Assembly: GCF_000165425.1 (NCBI RefSeq)
Contig: NW_001799400.1
Location: forward strand, 372,001 to 436,000
Origin: Paramecium tetraurelia
Lineage: Eukaryota; Ciliophora; Oligohymenophorea; Peniculida; Parameciidae
DNA length: 64,000 bases
Direction of reading: 5' to 3'
Each line of letters begins with the position of its first letter. Position 1 is the stretch's first letter. Positions 48,155 to 60,000 of the stretch are shown in pieces. Both the position numbers and the translations under genes were made by a program. Under the pieces are notes generated by a model. That model worked only from the letters and a program-made list of their open reading frames with translations. It ran no database searches and was not told where the DNA came from.

Positions 48155-49027
48155 ATTAATAATTATTAAAATAGGGCATTATTTACAAATTTAGTGCTGA
48201 ATAATTTTCATAACATCTAAAATAACAGAACAATCTTCAGTTATTCTTAGATTAAAGATTAAATCACTTAAATTTAAGTGGCTCAAGAAAACTCAATTAC
48301 TATTGTTTTAAGAGTCTCCATATGAATATACTAGCCTCAATCTGTATTCTATGTGACTATCTTACAATCTATTCCTATACTCTCTTCTATAACCTTAATT
48401 GAAATAAATAAGTAGATTAAAAGCATTAAATGACTACCAATATATTTGAAATTTAATTAATTGTCTATATACTGAAATATTATATATAAGACCATAAAGT
48501 CAGCTTATTCTAGAATCATCTAAATATTCATATAAATCATTTGGTAAAAATTTAGTAACAAGGGAATAATAACTAGTTGCTGGATGAGTTTTTGAGTTTC
48601 AAGATAATATATAATAAACTATAAATGAGAGAGTACAATTAATAATTTTGAAGTACCAAAAAATAGTTTATCTTTATTTATTTAGATATAAAAAGATCTA
48701 TTAACTATGTAACTTTAAATGCAATTTATTATTGAAATATGATGTGATTATAGTTAGAAATGAGGAAGGAATTAATAGAATGAGTGCAAAATAGAATTTA
48801 AAAATTTGACAACAATGTTGTTTTGGAAGGAATATTTATTAGTTTTTAATTAAAAGATAATGTATTTTGACAATTTAAGATTTCTAACTGGAAATTATCT
48901 CGAAAGAATATAATTAGCAATTTAATGATATAGGAACTCAGATTTTAGAGTCTTCAGTGAGTATGAGTAAATAATCGAAATAAGCTAACTGATTAAGAAC
49001 AAATTTTTTGATTATTTTATTTGAATT
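48155..49027. other. Intergenic between divergent genes
   Basis: About 870 bp, no supported feature. Confidence 0.5.
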
Positions 49028-49568
49028 ATGGGCTGTTGTATTAATACTCCGTATGTATATCCTGATGGAGGGGTCTATGATGGTGAACTGAAAAACGGTC
49101 TTCCTGTATATAATCAACTTAATCTAGCACGGAAAAGGTAAAATTTAGTGGAAAAATGGAGATTACTTCGAAGGAGTCTTCGAGTGTGGGAAAAAGAATG
49201 GTAGAGGAATATTTAAATGGAGTGATTCATCATATTATGACGGAGAATTTAAAAATGAAAATTTTCATGGATAGGGAGAATATCAATGGTATGGAGGCAG
49301 ACTCTACAAAGGATAATGGGTTGAAGGAAAAATGGAAGGTCAAAGTGTACTAATTGATGATGGCAAACATTATCAAGGTTGAATTCTTTATGTATTTTGA
49401 GGCTAATTCAAAAATGACAAAAAAGAAGGCATAGGTGAAATGAAATGGTCTAATGGGTAACAATACATAGGGGAATGGAAGAATGGGAAATAAGATGGTA
49501 AAGGAAAACTTATTGATGCTAATGGTCATTTAACAGAGGGGTTATGGATTAAAGGAAAGAAATAATGA
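49028..49568 (+). CDS. Short MORN-repeat protein with MGCC N-terminus (164 aa)
   Basis: Starts MGCCINTP, a good candidate for N-myristoylation plus palmitoylation of Cys3/Cys4. It is followed by about six MORN repeats (GGVYDGELKNGLPHGKGKIQ, YFEGVFECGKKNGRGIFKW, QYIGEWKNGKQDGKGK) to the end. Intron 49106-49127 is ordinary. The second, 49378-49401, begins GTT and ends GAG, which is unusual, but removing it restores the repeat (YQGQFKNDKKEGIG). Likely membrane-anchored at the cortex. Confidence 0.83.
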
Positions 49569-49940
49569 TTCATTATTTTTGTTATTTTCACATGTTGCTG
49601 TTTATGTTTTTATTATAAATCAATGACCAATATTATTTTAATTTAAATAATCTTATTTATGTACTTAAAGTACAAAATATTGTTGCATTTACTATTTGAT
49701 TTTTGAGTAGATGAATGTAGTTTTTCAGATGATTTAATTATTAATTAATTTTATCATAATATTGTGAGAATAATTTGAGTGCTTCAGAATTAACTGATTA
49801 TAATGATCGTTATTTCAGAATGATAAAATAATATCTGGGTAATATTAAGTTTTTAATAATAGACTGAATTTCATTTTTTTCTTCTTTAACTCAATTAAGG
49901 AATATTAAAGCTAGTTTAGAATAAAACATATTAAATATTA
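49569..49940. other. Intergenic between convergent genes
   Basis: About 370 bp between convergent genes, no supported feature. Confidence 0.5.
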
Positions 49941-50446
49941 TCATTCACATTCGCTCCAGTTCTATTATGAAAATCGTTCATTGAAGATGAGAGCAATGCG
50001 ATTATCACTTGATCTAGCACTGCTTAAAAGAAAACCTTTGGAACTAGTAGTGATATCTGTATCTCTTTAATATAATTTTTGACTCATACTTTCTTAAATT
50101 GATCATAAATTTCTTTTTCGGCAATAGCATTTTAGCAGGTCTTTTACCTTTAAATTTGCTATGACTCCCAATTGAGACATCATCTGAAAAATTCTTGAAG
50201 CTTTTTGGAGAATAGTCCTCGCCAGAATAATTATGAAAATTTTCTAGGAGTCGAAATTCATCTCTGTCTTCAAGGAATTAATTCATTGCAATTTCTATTC
50301 TTTCATCTTTTTAGATTACCAGGTCTAATTCAATCATAGCAGATACCTTTTAATTTGCCTTTCTATTCTTCATTTATCTGATTTTTCTTACAAAGCATGT
50401 AGATCTTGTAAAATAGTTTTCCCTCGAAGCTATCTATCCTCTCCAT
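49941..50446 (-). CDS. Unrecognised small protein (152 aa)
   Basis: Starts MERIDSFEGKLFYKIYMLC. Introns 50325-50346 and 50065-50089 (ends AAG) give 153 codons with the stop. Charged helices (RIEIAMNQFLEDRDEFRLLE) precede a Ser-rich patch (SGEDYSPKSFKNFSDDVS), a basic segment (RPAKMLLPKKKFMINLRK) and a polar C-terminus. No family recognised. The second intron is needed only to avoid a less plausible ending. Confidence 0.58.
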
Positions 50447-50938
50447 TTATATTTATTAATATTATTACAAAACAATTTATTCGCAAAAATTACAATAATG
50501 CAAAAATTAATTAGAATCTTAATTCCAAATGACTCCAAAATAAAATTTAATTACACCTATTAGATAATAAATTATGATTAATTGTTTACATTATAGAAAT
50601 GCATTGTCATTTAGGATTCATAATATTCTAGTGGATGTTATTTTATTTATTTTCTTCTTATTAATTTCATAATTTGAATTTAGCAATCTGATTTGAATAT
50701 TAACTAAGTGTATTTATTAGTTTAATATCTAGAATGGTGTTAAGATCGAATTATAAGATCAATAATAATGAATTTTCGCAGTAACAAATAGTAGATTTAT
50801 GGAATAAAATTGATGTATTTTATAGATGATAGTAATATTTAATGTGCATTTTCGAACTTCATCATTAAATGATTGCATTATCTAATAACAAATGGTTTAT
50901 TTAAATCAAAAAATAACATTTTTAAAATTGAATAGTTA
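50447..50938. other. Intergenic with possible upstream exon
   Basis: About 490 bp between divergent genes. A plus-strand frame from ATG 50734 (MVLRSNYKINNNEFSQQQIV) looks coding and could be a 5' exon of the next gene, but I could not find splice sites that join it in frame. Confidence 0.35.
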
Positions 50939-51934
50939 ATGTAAATTACACCTTTTATTGATGCTTATAAACTTGATGATTTAGTGTCAGCTCAAAAGCA
51001 TAAAATAATTGCTCCTGTTTTTCAAAACTATAAGGTAGAAACATAAGATTACCTGATTTCACCAAATGGGTAATTCATAGCAATTATGTATAACATGGAG
51101 CCGATGCTGAAACAGGACAAATAATTCTCTATTGTGTAATTATTCAATATAATAACTGGAGAACAGAGTCACTCACAATAAGTGGATTAAGAATGCCCCG
51201 TCATCTCTATGTAATTTAGTTTTGATTCAAGCATATTTGTTGTATTGGATTTCTTCAATTTAATTCTCTTCAATGTTGAAGAAAAAAATAAAATAGCCAT
51301 AATAAAATTAAAAAGTGATGGCATAGTTTCGATTGATTCAGAGAACAATGTTATTTTGGGCTCATCAAATAATCAAATTATTGTGTATTCTACAAAAAAG
51401 GCATTTTAAGAAACTTTGCAATTTGATAGATTAGTAGATCATCTTCAAAAGCTGGGAGCCAATAAGGTAATTTATATTTGTGGTTGCAATTAATATCTAT
51501 TTAATTTGCAAAATAACAAAGTACTGCGAAGATGGATGAACCATGAATTCGAAATAAAGGATTAAATAATTTATAAAAAACTTCTGATGATTTAATCATG
51601 GTATGACAAGTTTAGATCAGTGTATATTAAACTATAGTAATCAGGAAGAATTATTAGGAAATACATCAGAAGTTCTAATAGAAAAGAGATATTTAGAATA
51701 ATGGAGGATAAATCATCAGTTTCAATCTAGAAATTTTATATTTGCAAAACAAAATAGCCAATATTGAATGTTTCAAAGAGTGTATTTAAAATTGAAATGA
51801 TAATTACAAAATTTGATTTAATATAAGGGCGATAGAGAAGATATTATTTCAAGATTGATGAGGATTCTTGGAAGGAGATTCCAATTTATATCTTATTAGA
51901 TAATTAACTGAAATATTATCTTTTGATAATTTGA
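50939..51934 (+). CDS. Beta-propeller-like protein (331 aa, 5' end uncertain)
   Basis: An uninterrupted 331-aa frame from MQITPFIDAYKLDDL. The first 170 residues show WD/beta-propeller-like blades (DYLISPNGQFIAIMYNME, CPVISMQFSFDSSIFVV, IVSIDSENNVILGSSNNQII). The rest is basic and helical (KIEMIITKFDLIQGRQRRYY). The start may lie further upstream (see previous entry). Function unknown. Confidence 0.65.
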
Positions 51935-51998
51935 ATTATTCATTACTGCATTTTTAGTATTGTTATATCTGTTTATATATTTAGCCTATAGCAATTTA

Positions 51999-52586
51999 TC
52001 ATTTTTTATAAAATGGAGCTGACAGCTTTCTTATTCTTTTATAAGGATCTTCGGATTTCTTGGGAACATTTAATCTTCGAGTCAAATCAGTTTACTAAGT
52101 AGCTGTTTATTGAGTTTTTAAGAATTGTTTAAAAGACTGTGCACTTGGAGTTTGAGCCAATCTAAAGCAATCCTATTATTTTATTGGAGGACAAGGTTCG
52201 TAATCTCTTAAAGATGTGAAGAAGTTCGTTCTTCTTTGAAACTTTTATGATGATGGAGCCAGTCCTCCTTCATCAGCACTAGAAAATAAGAAATTAAAAT
52301 TACATTACATAATTATCTCTTCCAGATCCATCACTTTGATAGTGTCTAAATTTGGGTACCATCATAGGAGCAGGAGGTTTCCATTGTTTTTATTTGCTAA
52401 AGGTTCCTAATTCAGGATGCACACATTAAATTTAAATTTCTTTCCAAATTCCTCCATTTTATAAAGTGACATAGGAATCCCTACCTTATGATATCCTTCG
52501 ATAAATTTACCAGTTCCATCTGGTGCATAGTGTGTCATTTTGGCTTCCAGGGTTCCAGCAGTTGCGCATCTTTGTAATTTTGACAT
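51999..52586 (-). CDS. Protein with repeated DGxGRDxYV motif (178 aa)
   Basis: Introns 52485-52510 (ends AAG) and 52279-52303 give 178 aa. Two near-identical motifs mark it: YAPDGTGRDSYV (about residue 22) and YQSDGSGRDNYV (about residue 78), about 55 residues apart. Pro/Lys-rich segments (PPAPMMVPKF) and a basic C-terminus (RLNVPKKSEDPYKRIRKL) follow. The DGxGRDxY signature occurs in protist proteins that I believe are cilium-associated; I cannot name the family. The splice at 52485 creates the first motif copy, which supports it. Confidence 0.7.
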
Positions 52587-52834
52587 GTCAATATTTAATA
52601 TTAAAAATAATAATTGAAAATGCTCGTTATATTATGTTGATAATCATTAATAAACTTGCATAGATAATTTATAATAATATAATCTTAACAATTTAATTAT
52701 TTATCAACTAAATAACATTCTAACTGTTCCTTTGAAATGAAAATCTAGATCTATGATTAAGTATACCAGATGGCATGGCATCTTCGATCTTGCTTTGTTT
52801 TCTTGATTATTATTAAAATAAAATAATATTATTA

Positions 52835-54630
52835 ATGAGATATGCATAAAATAGTTCAAGTGAATTCGTTTTAGGGATAGCATTTTTGGTGTTGGGCATG
52901 ATTTACACAACGATATTCTTTTTTGGTGTAATCAGATATTGTAAAATGGGGAAGAGAACAAAATACTTGGGAAAGCAATTTTACTTATCTATTGTATTGT
53001 CTTGTTTGGCATATATGTTGAATATGGCTTTGTACTTATATGATGTACATTTACAAATGTAAAATAGGTTTTTAAATCTCAACCTACTGATGAGTATATT
53101 GTGAGTATTGAAAAATAGCTGTTAAATACAATATATGTTCCTGATGGCTTATTTTGGATAGTTTATCAATCATTGTTTTGGACAGTGGTTTGTTTGCATT
53201 ATGACTCACATCTGCATATAGGATAATAGGATGAACTTCCATATAATCCAAATATGTTGATTAATGCTACAAAAGACATTTGTTTAGTATATGGAATAGC
53301 TCAATTAATTGTTGTGTTATTATATAACTTTGATTAAATTAAAAGTGGAGTATTATTTTACATCAACATCTGCATCAATCTATCGATTCCTGTCTAATTG
53401 ATAATAACATCTCTATACCTATAATATAAATATTCAGGATCCCCATTCAAATCGTCAAAATAAGAAAATAATTCAAATAGATTGTAAAAGTTAATATTTT
53501 ATTGGACAATCCTAAGAGTTTTTCAAATCATTAGCAATATTTTATTAATGGAAAATCAGGAAAGTATAGAGAAGTTCTTTTCATCCCAATTAAGTCAAAA
53601 CCAACTGTTGTTGTATATTTCAATACTCATAATTGATCTATTATTGACTAACATATTTCCATTTATCTTGGCCCTTAGACAGTAAAGTTTTTCGATATTT
53701 TTGGGTCACAAAAATACTACAATGAGTACTGTTTCAGATCAGCCAATTCATTAACAATTGATAAATGATAATAAGAGCTCAGTAATGGAGAGGAAATAGA
53801 TTTAATTTGATTACAATGAAATAATGAGATAGAATATGAATTAATAAGCAAAACGATAAAAACCAAATGGATTCGGATACATTATTGTCTGTCAAATATA
53901 ATAAAAAAGTTATGGAATGAGAGTGATTGAATTCAAATAACTGTAACCTTATTTGATTGAATAGATAAAGTAGGAAATTGAATAAGTGAATTAATTAAAT
54001 CATTAACAACTTTATCACATTCGTGGATTCAAAATAGTAGAAAGTAAGGTAGTATATCTAACCAAATTTTATTAATATTCCTTACACAGTTATCTAGCAT
54101 AGTATTAGATTTCGATAGAAGAAAAGATTAAGATCTTAATTTAACTGTTAAATGGACTCAATTATCTGCACAAATAAGGTCTTTGTCATGGGAGTTTGAC
54201 ATCGGAAAATGTAATGGTTAAACCAAATGGTCATGTCAAAATAAGTAAATGTGATATGTTATCTTTTCTAGTTGATTTCGGTCTATTTGGGATTAAGAAA
54301 TACTAATCATTATTGTAGTTTTACACAAACAAATCTGCATTTACAGCTCCAGAATTGATTTAACAAAGAGGGTTGGTTGTGAGTGGATCATAATAAGGAG
54401 ACATATACAGTGTTGGAATGATTATGTATGAGATGTTTGAAAAGAAAGTGCCTTTTGAAGGATTATAACTATAAAATATTTAGGATTGTCTTAACAAAGC
54501 AGTAAGGCCTAAGATTGAGTCTCAATCTTTGATGGATGATATCATTAGATGGTGTTGGCAACAGGATATAGAGAAGAGACCATTGGTTGATTAGTTATTA
54601 AATGTAATTGAAAAAATATAAATAAAATGA
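52835..54630 (+). CDS. Seven-transmembrane protein fused to a predicted pseudokinase (about 583-590 aa)
   Basis: N-terminal half: about seven hydrophobic segments (for example VLGIAFLVLGMIYTTIFFFG, FYLSIVLSCLAYMLNMALYL, VPDGLFWIVYQSLFWTVV, LLLYISILIIDLLLTNIFPF), the number expected of a GPCR-type fold. After a Gln/Asn-rich linker comes a protein-kinase-like domain (about residues 335-583): FGYIIVCQIQQKSYG, LNYLHKQGLCHGSLTSENVM, DFGLFG, FTAPEL and GDIYSVGMIMYEMF. The VAIK Lys appears as Glu (MRVIEF) and HRD as HGS, so catalysis is unlikely. DFG and APE remain. Intron 53061-53083 and a probable in-frame 21-nt intron, 54251-54271. The stop overlaps the next ATG. Known GPCR-TKL and GPCR-lipid-kinase fusions in oomycetes and Dictyostelium are the nearest design. 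Confidence 0.75.
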
Positions 54631-56619
54631 GTGGTACAATAGTTGTGGGGTCAAATATTTACGAGACTGAATTCTTGGACGAAATTTTTATCTATTATGG
54701 CAACAAGACCAACAACACCATTGGCTTTAAGGATGGGTTGATAATTAGTCCAAAAAAAATGGAATTGCCAGAATATAAAATGAATAGATCTGAACGAGGA
54801 GAAATCATCATGGCAATAATTAAGGAAGCCATGAATCTGATGGAATACTCAAAGTTATCAGATATGGGCATTATTAACATGTTTGAATTACAATACATAA
54901 ATCAATTGAAATCATATCCATCACTAAGATTTTAATTGATGGATAGAGAGCAGCCATCAGTGTTAATGGATGTTCGTAAATCCTATTTTACTATGCATAA
55001 TTGTTACTAAATAATTAAGACTTTAAATACAGATCCCTCCACATATTTTAAGAATAAATTTGTGCTTTTGAGGTACCCTGAAAAAAAAATGATTGTTCAA
55101 ATTAAATCAGTTGTGCTTGATTAAGAGTTCACATATAAGGGTTTATCTTTGGAAGACTACTTTAAATAAAAATATTAATTGAGGAGCAAATCAAGTGTTT
55201 ATTTAGAAACATACAACACTCAGAATATTAAGAAATAATTCTTAATTGCAGAATTTTGTGAATTGAAAATAGATTATATTGAATAAGATGTCACTGTGTA
55301 TTGTCAACAGCTGGAATATTGGAATAAAATTATTAATAATAGTTCATCATTTATTTAATTCTTAAATTAGTATAAATTCATAATCAGAAATGAGTAAGTT
55401 GAATTCAAGTAATAATACTTAGAACCTGGAAATTTAGCATTAAATAATCAAACTAAATCAATATTTTAGATTGTGGCCTCCAGAACATCAAGTGAATTTG
55501 AGTACTACTACACTGATTTCTTTCTTAAAAATCCCACTTCTTTTACAACCTCACTGACCATCAATAAATTGATGATTTTAGTAACTAGAGAAATCATTGA
55601 ACTTAGAGACAACTTTAAATCATTTTTAGAAAAATTTGATTTATTCATCAAATCCAGATAATACAAAATATCATAACCATAAATTTATGATATAAATAAT
55701 AATTTGAATGAAATCCTAGAAAAATATGTCACTGAAGATGCATATGTACTTTTTGTTGGAGATCAAAATACAGATTTTATCTAAGCAAGAAATACTTTGT
55801 TATCCAAGGCCATTCCTAATTAAATAATTATTCTTCCCATATAAGATTAAGAAATAAATAGATTATTAGCCATGATGACTGCCAATCTTGGTAGTGTGCC
55901 TTGGGCTATTAGAGAAATTAATGGATTAATTACTAATAAAAAGAGCGCTGTCTTAGGTATCTGGAAAAGCGAGAATTCTTATTCTGCATGTCTCAGCATC
56001 AATAAATATCTCAACAAGTATATATCCTCGTTTGGAGATTTAGATTAAGTTCTAACCCTTCTTTTAGCCACTTATTATGCCACCCATAAAATATTGGCTA
56101 ATTAAATCATTGTGTTTGCTTAAGATGATTATACACAGATTATGGAACAAAGAATTCTAGGAGTCATTTAATTGATAAGAGATCAAGGATTGGCATAGCA
56201 AATCTTAAAACCTGAAGTTGTTATGGTTTAAGTAAAGGATGCCACGGCAGAAAGATACTTCACATATTTTGAAAGAAATTTGTAATATATTATTTCTATC
56301 TTATTCTAGTGAATCTTACTATTGTAAAAACCCTTAAGTAGGTTGTATAATCCCCATCAATGAGAAGTAAGGGAGATTTTCATTCCATTCTTAGAGAGGA
56401 GAACAAGGATGTTTATAAGCCTAATAATTACATATTAGTTCAACCAACACAAAAGAAATCGCTTAATTATACTATCATCTGATTTTCTTAAATTTCGATT
56501 TGAGTTCCACCACTTATTTACCTGCACCACTTCATTATGCCAAAAAATTGTCAAAACACCAAATTTAGAGTGAACAATACAAAAAAGCAATAGAAAAAGG
56601 ATTTTTGTTATTTGTTTGA
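54627..56619 (+). CDS. Argonaute/PIWI-family protein, slicer residues degenerate (654 aa)
   Basis: Argonautes bind small RNAs; in Paramecium PIWI-type members act in genome rearrangement and RNAi. Order seen: N domain from residue 1 (VVGSNIYETEFLDEIFIYY), PAZ-like region (MIVQIKSVVLDQEFTYKGLS, LEDYFKQKY), MID (SKAIPNQIIILP), PIWI (GSVPWAIREINGLI, AVLGIWKS, NQIIVFAQDD, VMVQVKDATAERYF, CIIPINEKQGRFSFHSQ, YLPAPLHYAKKLS). One intron, 56283-56310, restores the PIWI end. Where slicers have Asp in GxDV this protein has GIWK; the final His (YAH) is Lys (YAK); RDG reads QDD. Cleavage is therefore improbable. Length is short (Ago usually 750 or more) because the N-terminal extension is missing. Start ATG overlaps the previous stop. 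Confidence 0.82.
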
Positions 56620-56733
56620 GTATGATTTATACCATGATCTTATAAAAAAAATTTATGATTTGGATTAATCAGGATAAGAAAATTGAATATTTAGTTATCA
56701 CTAATATTTTAATAATGTTCAATATATTATATC

Positions 56734-57046
56734 TCACAATTGAGTCACTGTATTTGGCACTGTTCTTTAATAAAGCAATACTTATTTTGAATAGAAATCT
56801 GGTACTGCTTGATATTCAACTTTTTGCTATTAAATATTTTAATCTAAAATTTACTCTCTTATATAAGTATGGGAATGTTATTCCATTGAATGTGTTAAGG
56901 TAGATTACCAAAGTTCCACCGACCAACAATCCCAAGTATGCTTGAATTCCTACTCTGGCTCCATAATAAACTGGATTCAATGAAAACTTTAATGACTTTG
57001 GAAAATGTTTGCTTAATTGCTCAAACTTACTGTTGTCCATGGCCAT
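56734..57046 (-). CDS. Small single-pass membrane protein (94 aa)
   Basis: Starts MAMDNSKFEQLSKHFPKSLK, then one hydrophobic segment (QAYLGLLVGGTLVIYL) and a polar C-terminus (VEYQAVPDFYSKQVLLYQRT). One 28-nt intron, 56827-56854. The size and topology would suit a small mitochondrial inner-membrane subunit, but this is only a resemblance. No family recognised. Confidence 0.7.
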
Positions 57047-57088
57047 TTTTATTTATTAAATTTATATATATAATTTCTATATTTATAT

Positions 57089-60000
57089 TCATTTATATTT
57101 CCTCATCAGATAGCATAATTTTTTTGGTATTCCTTTCTAAAATAATGTTTCCAAAGGAATCTATCTAATGCTTTCTCTCCCTAAATCAAATTTCTATGAA
57201 AAGCTCAATATTACATAAATTTCTATATAAAGAGTGAAAAGTAACATAGGGATACCAAAGATTAAAATGTAAATAATATTGGATTCAGTTAATTTATTTA
57301 AAGTAGAGATAGTCAAATTTAAAAAGTATTAACAAAACCAAGAAATTTAATATTGTGTGGCATCAAGACCATAAAAAATGTATAAAAGATAATTATTAGA
57401 ATTGTGCATCTAAAAGATCCCATTCGTCCTTTGTTCAGGAGTTAAGGACTCATCACTTATCAAATATTCATACTCGATAATCACCTGCAACGTGTTTTTA
57501 AGTAATTGCATGAGACCAATTTAGTAATAATCCAATAAAACATCAGAAAATACTCTATTCTTTAATAATTCCGAACTCATATTACAACCAATTAGCAAGC
57601 AAACATCTTTCCCAATCAAGATCTATTTATTCTGCTCTGATATTAATAGATTTTAGTTTTACTCCTTGGCATTTCTATACAACAAATCAGTTAAATCATA
57701 AGCCTACAAAAGTTTAATTTGATTGAGTAAAAATGCTTTATCAATTTCCAATAAACTAAAAAGTTGTTAATTATTTTGTATGTTCTAATTAGAATAATTA
57801 AAATAATTATTCTCGTAATAAAATTGCTTCAGCAAATAAGTATCCCACAAATTGATAGTGATTATAAAATTCAATCTCATAAGCTAAGCTTCTATTTCTC
57901 TTGTAGTTGCAGGAGCAATTCCTGAAGCTACATAATCATAATAAATTTGGAAAACAGCCGAGAAGCTGATTTTTAGGATAACCAATATAAGATACACGAT
58001 TATATATTTTCTAATCGACAAGGTTGGTGAATTACGAAACATTTTTTTAGCTTCTATCGCAGATTTATTTTTATTATTCTAATTTTTATTGTTATCTATC
58101 AGAACTGCCATCTAGTTTGTTTCTTAATATTGTATTAATGTCAGGATGTTAGTCGGAATTAATTTAATTTAATCGAAATGATTTTGTTTAACTAAAAGAT
58201 TATCTTGATTGATACTATTCTACAATCTATCGTAGGAATCTATGATAAATTCGCACTCATCAAATTCTAGAGTTATAAATTGATTTAAATAAATTTGAAT
58301 TACCTTTTTTAATCTGAAAATTGCTAAACCATGGAACATTCCAAATAGCAATGCTATACAATATATCAACACAAAAATAATTGAAACTAATTGATCGTAT
58401 TATCCATTTATTTTATCATTATAATCATTGCAATCATAAAGAGATTGATTTACTACAGATATGATGTTCTGATAATTAAAATATAAAAAATATCTGTTTC
58501 TTAATCTAAAATTTAAAATGTTAAATACCCTATATTGCTTTCATTATTATTCTATAAATACATGTTCAGGGATACATCATTCTAAAATGTCATATACAAC
58601 AATTAATATAAAGTTGTGTAATGAGTTGCAAAGTTGTTTAATGTTTGGCTCTTCACTTGTAAATTAGAAAAATCAGGGTAAGATAAATTCACTGGCACAT
58701 CCTCATAAGTTTATAGAATATTTGAATAGATTTAAAACTTTCCTATAACTCCTTGGGAACCTTGAACTAGCAGATCCCATGATATATTTATGCGATCTGT
58801 ACTTGTAATAGTAATGATCCCATTATCAACTTTCAATTTGATAGGATCAAAAAGGGTCTAAAAATTAGAGTTAAATATCATATGTCTAGACCCAGACAAT
58901 ACCGAACTGTAACCATTAAAATAATTGATATCTTCAGTACTATTGATTATGCAATTCGATTAAATCACTTTTTTTAAAAAATAAACAGCACAGATTAATG
59001 CTATAATAACTATTGTCATCAATAGATGAATTGAGACTATTCCATAAGTGGCTATAAATACTGAAGGATAGCGATTATCCTAAAGAAATTCAAAAAATTT
59101 ATGAATTCGATTTGGAATATTAATAATAGAAGAATTTTAACTTTGAATCTCCTGGAGATGATGCTGATATTCTATAAATTTCATTTAAGATTTTCTTCTA
59201 TTGTTGTTTAAAGGAGGCTCTTAAATCATTTATTATTCTTCACCATTATGAGATATCATCTTATCACTAGTGATAAGGTTAACACTATCAAATTAATATT
59301 ATAATATTGTCGATCCTCTTTAAAAATCAATATTTTTAGATGTAACTTGTTGCTGCTTTAAAAACTATTTACTTTTTATTTGTTATTCTATTTATACATT
59401 GAAATCTTCCAAGAATTCTATTTCTATCAAATAATATAAAAAAGATTCTAAATTTTACTCACTGCTATAAGGATGCAAAATCCTTTGGGTAAGAGTAAAT
59501 TCTATGGGGTAATATTTTGTATTCTAATCCGCTTGCGAATTTTACACCATCATTGCCTATTCAATCACATGGAGAAGTAATTTTTTATTAGTAAGCTTGG
59601 ATAGTGACATTCGTTTAAGATCTGGTTTTTATTCTGACTTTTGTTATTTATTGGGTTGGATATTGATTTTCATAAGCCCTTTTTCTTTAACAAAAATTAC
59701 TTCATTTTCTCTCAAAATACCTCCTTGCATCTTTTCGTAGTAATTCTACAAATTTGATTACAATTAGGGAATAATACTAAAAATACTACAATTATTATAA
59801 ATTTCTTCAGGAGTAATTAATTCAACATCTTAATTCCTTTTGTAATAGTACTTGTAATTTAGTTTTTAATAAAGATTCTGTGTCATTCCAAATATCTTAA
59901 ACTCTTTATCCAAAAGCAGATGTCCTTTTAAATTTTAATCTTGCTAATTTTGTTAAACTTTAGAAGTCTTTTAAATATGTGCTATCATGTAGAATGACAA

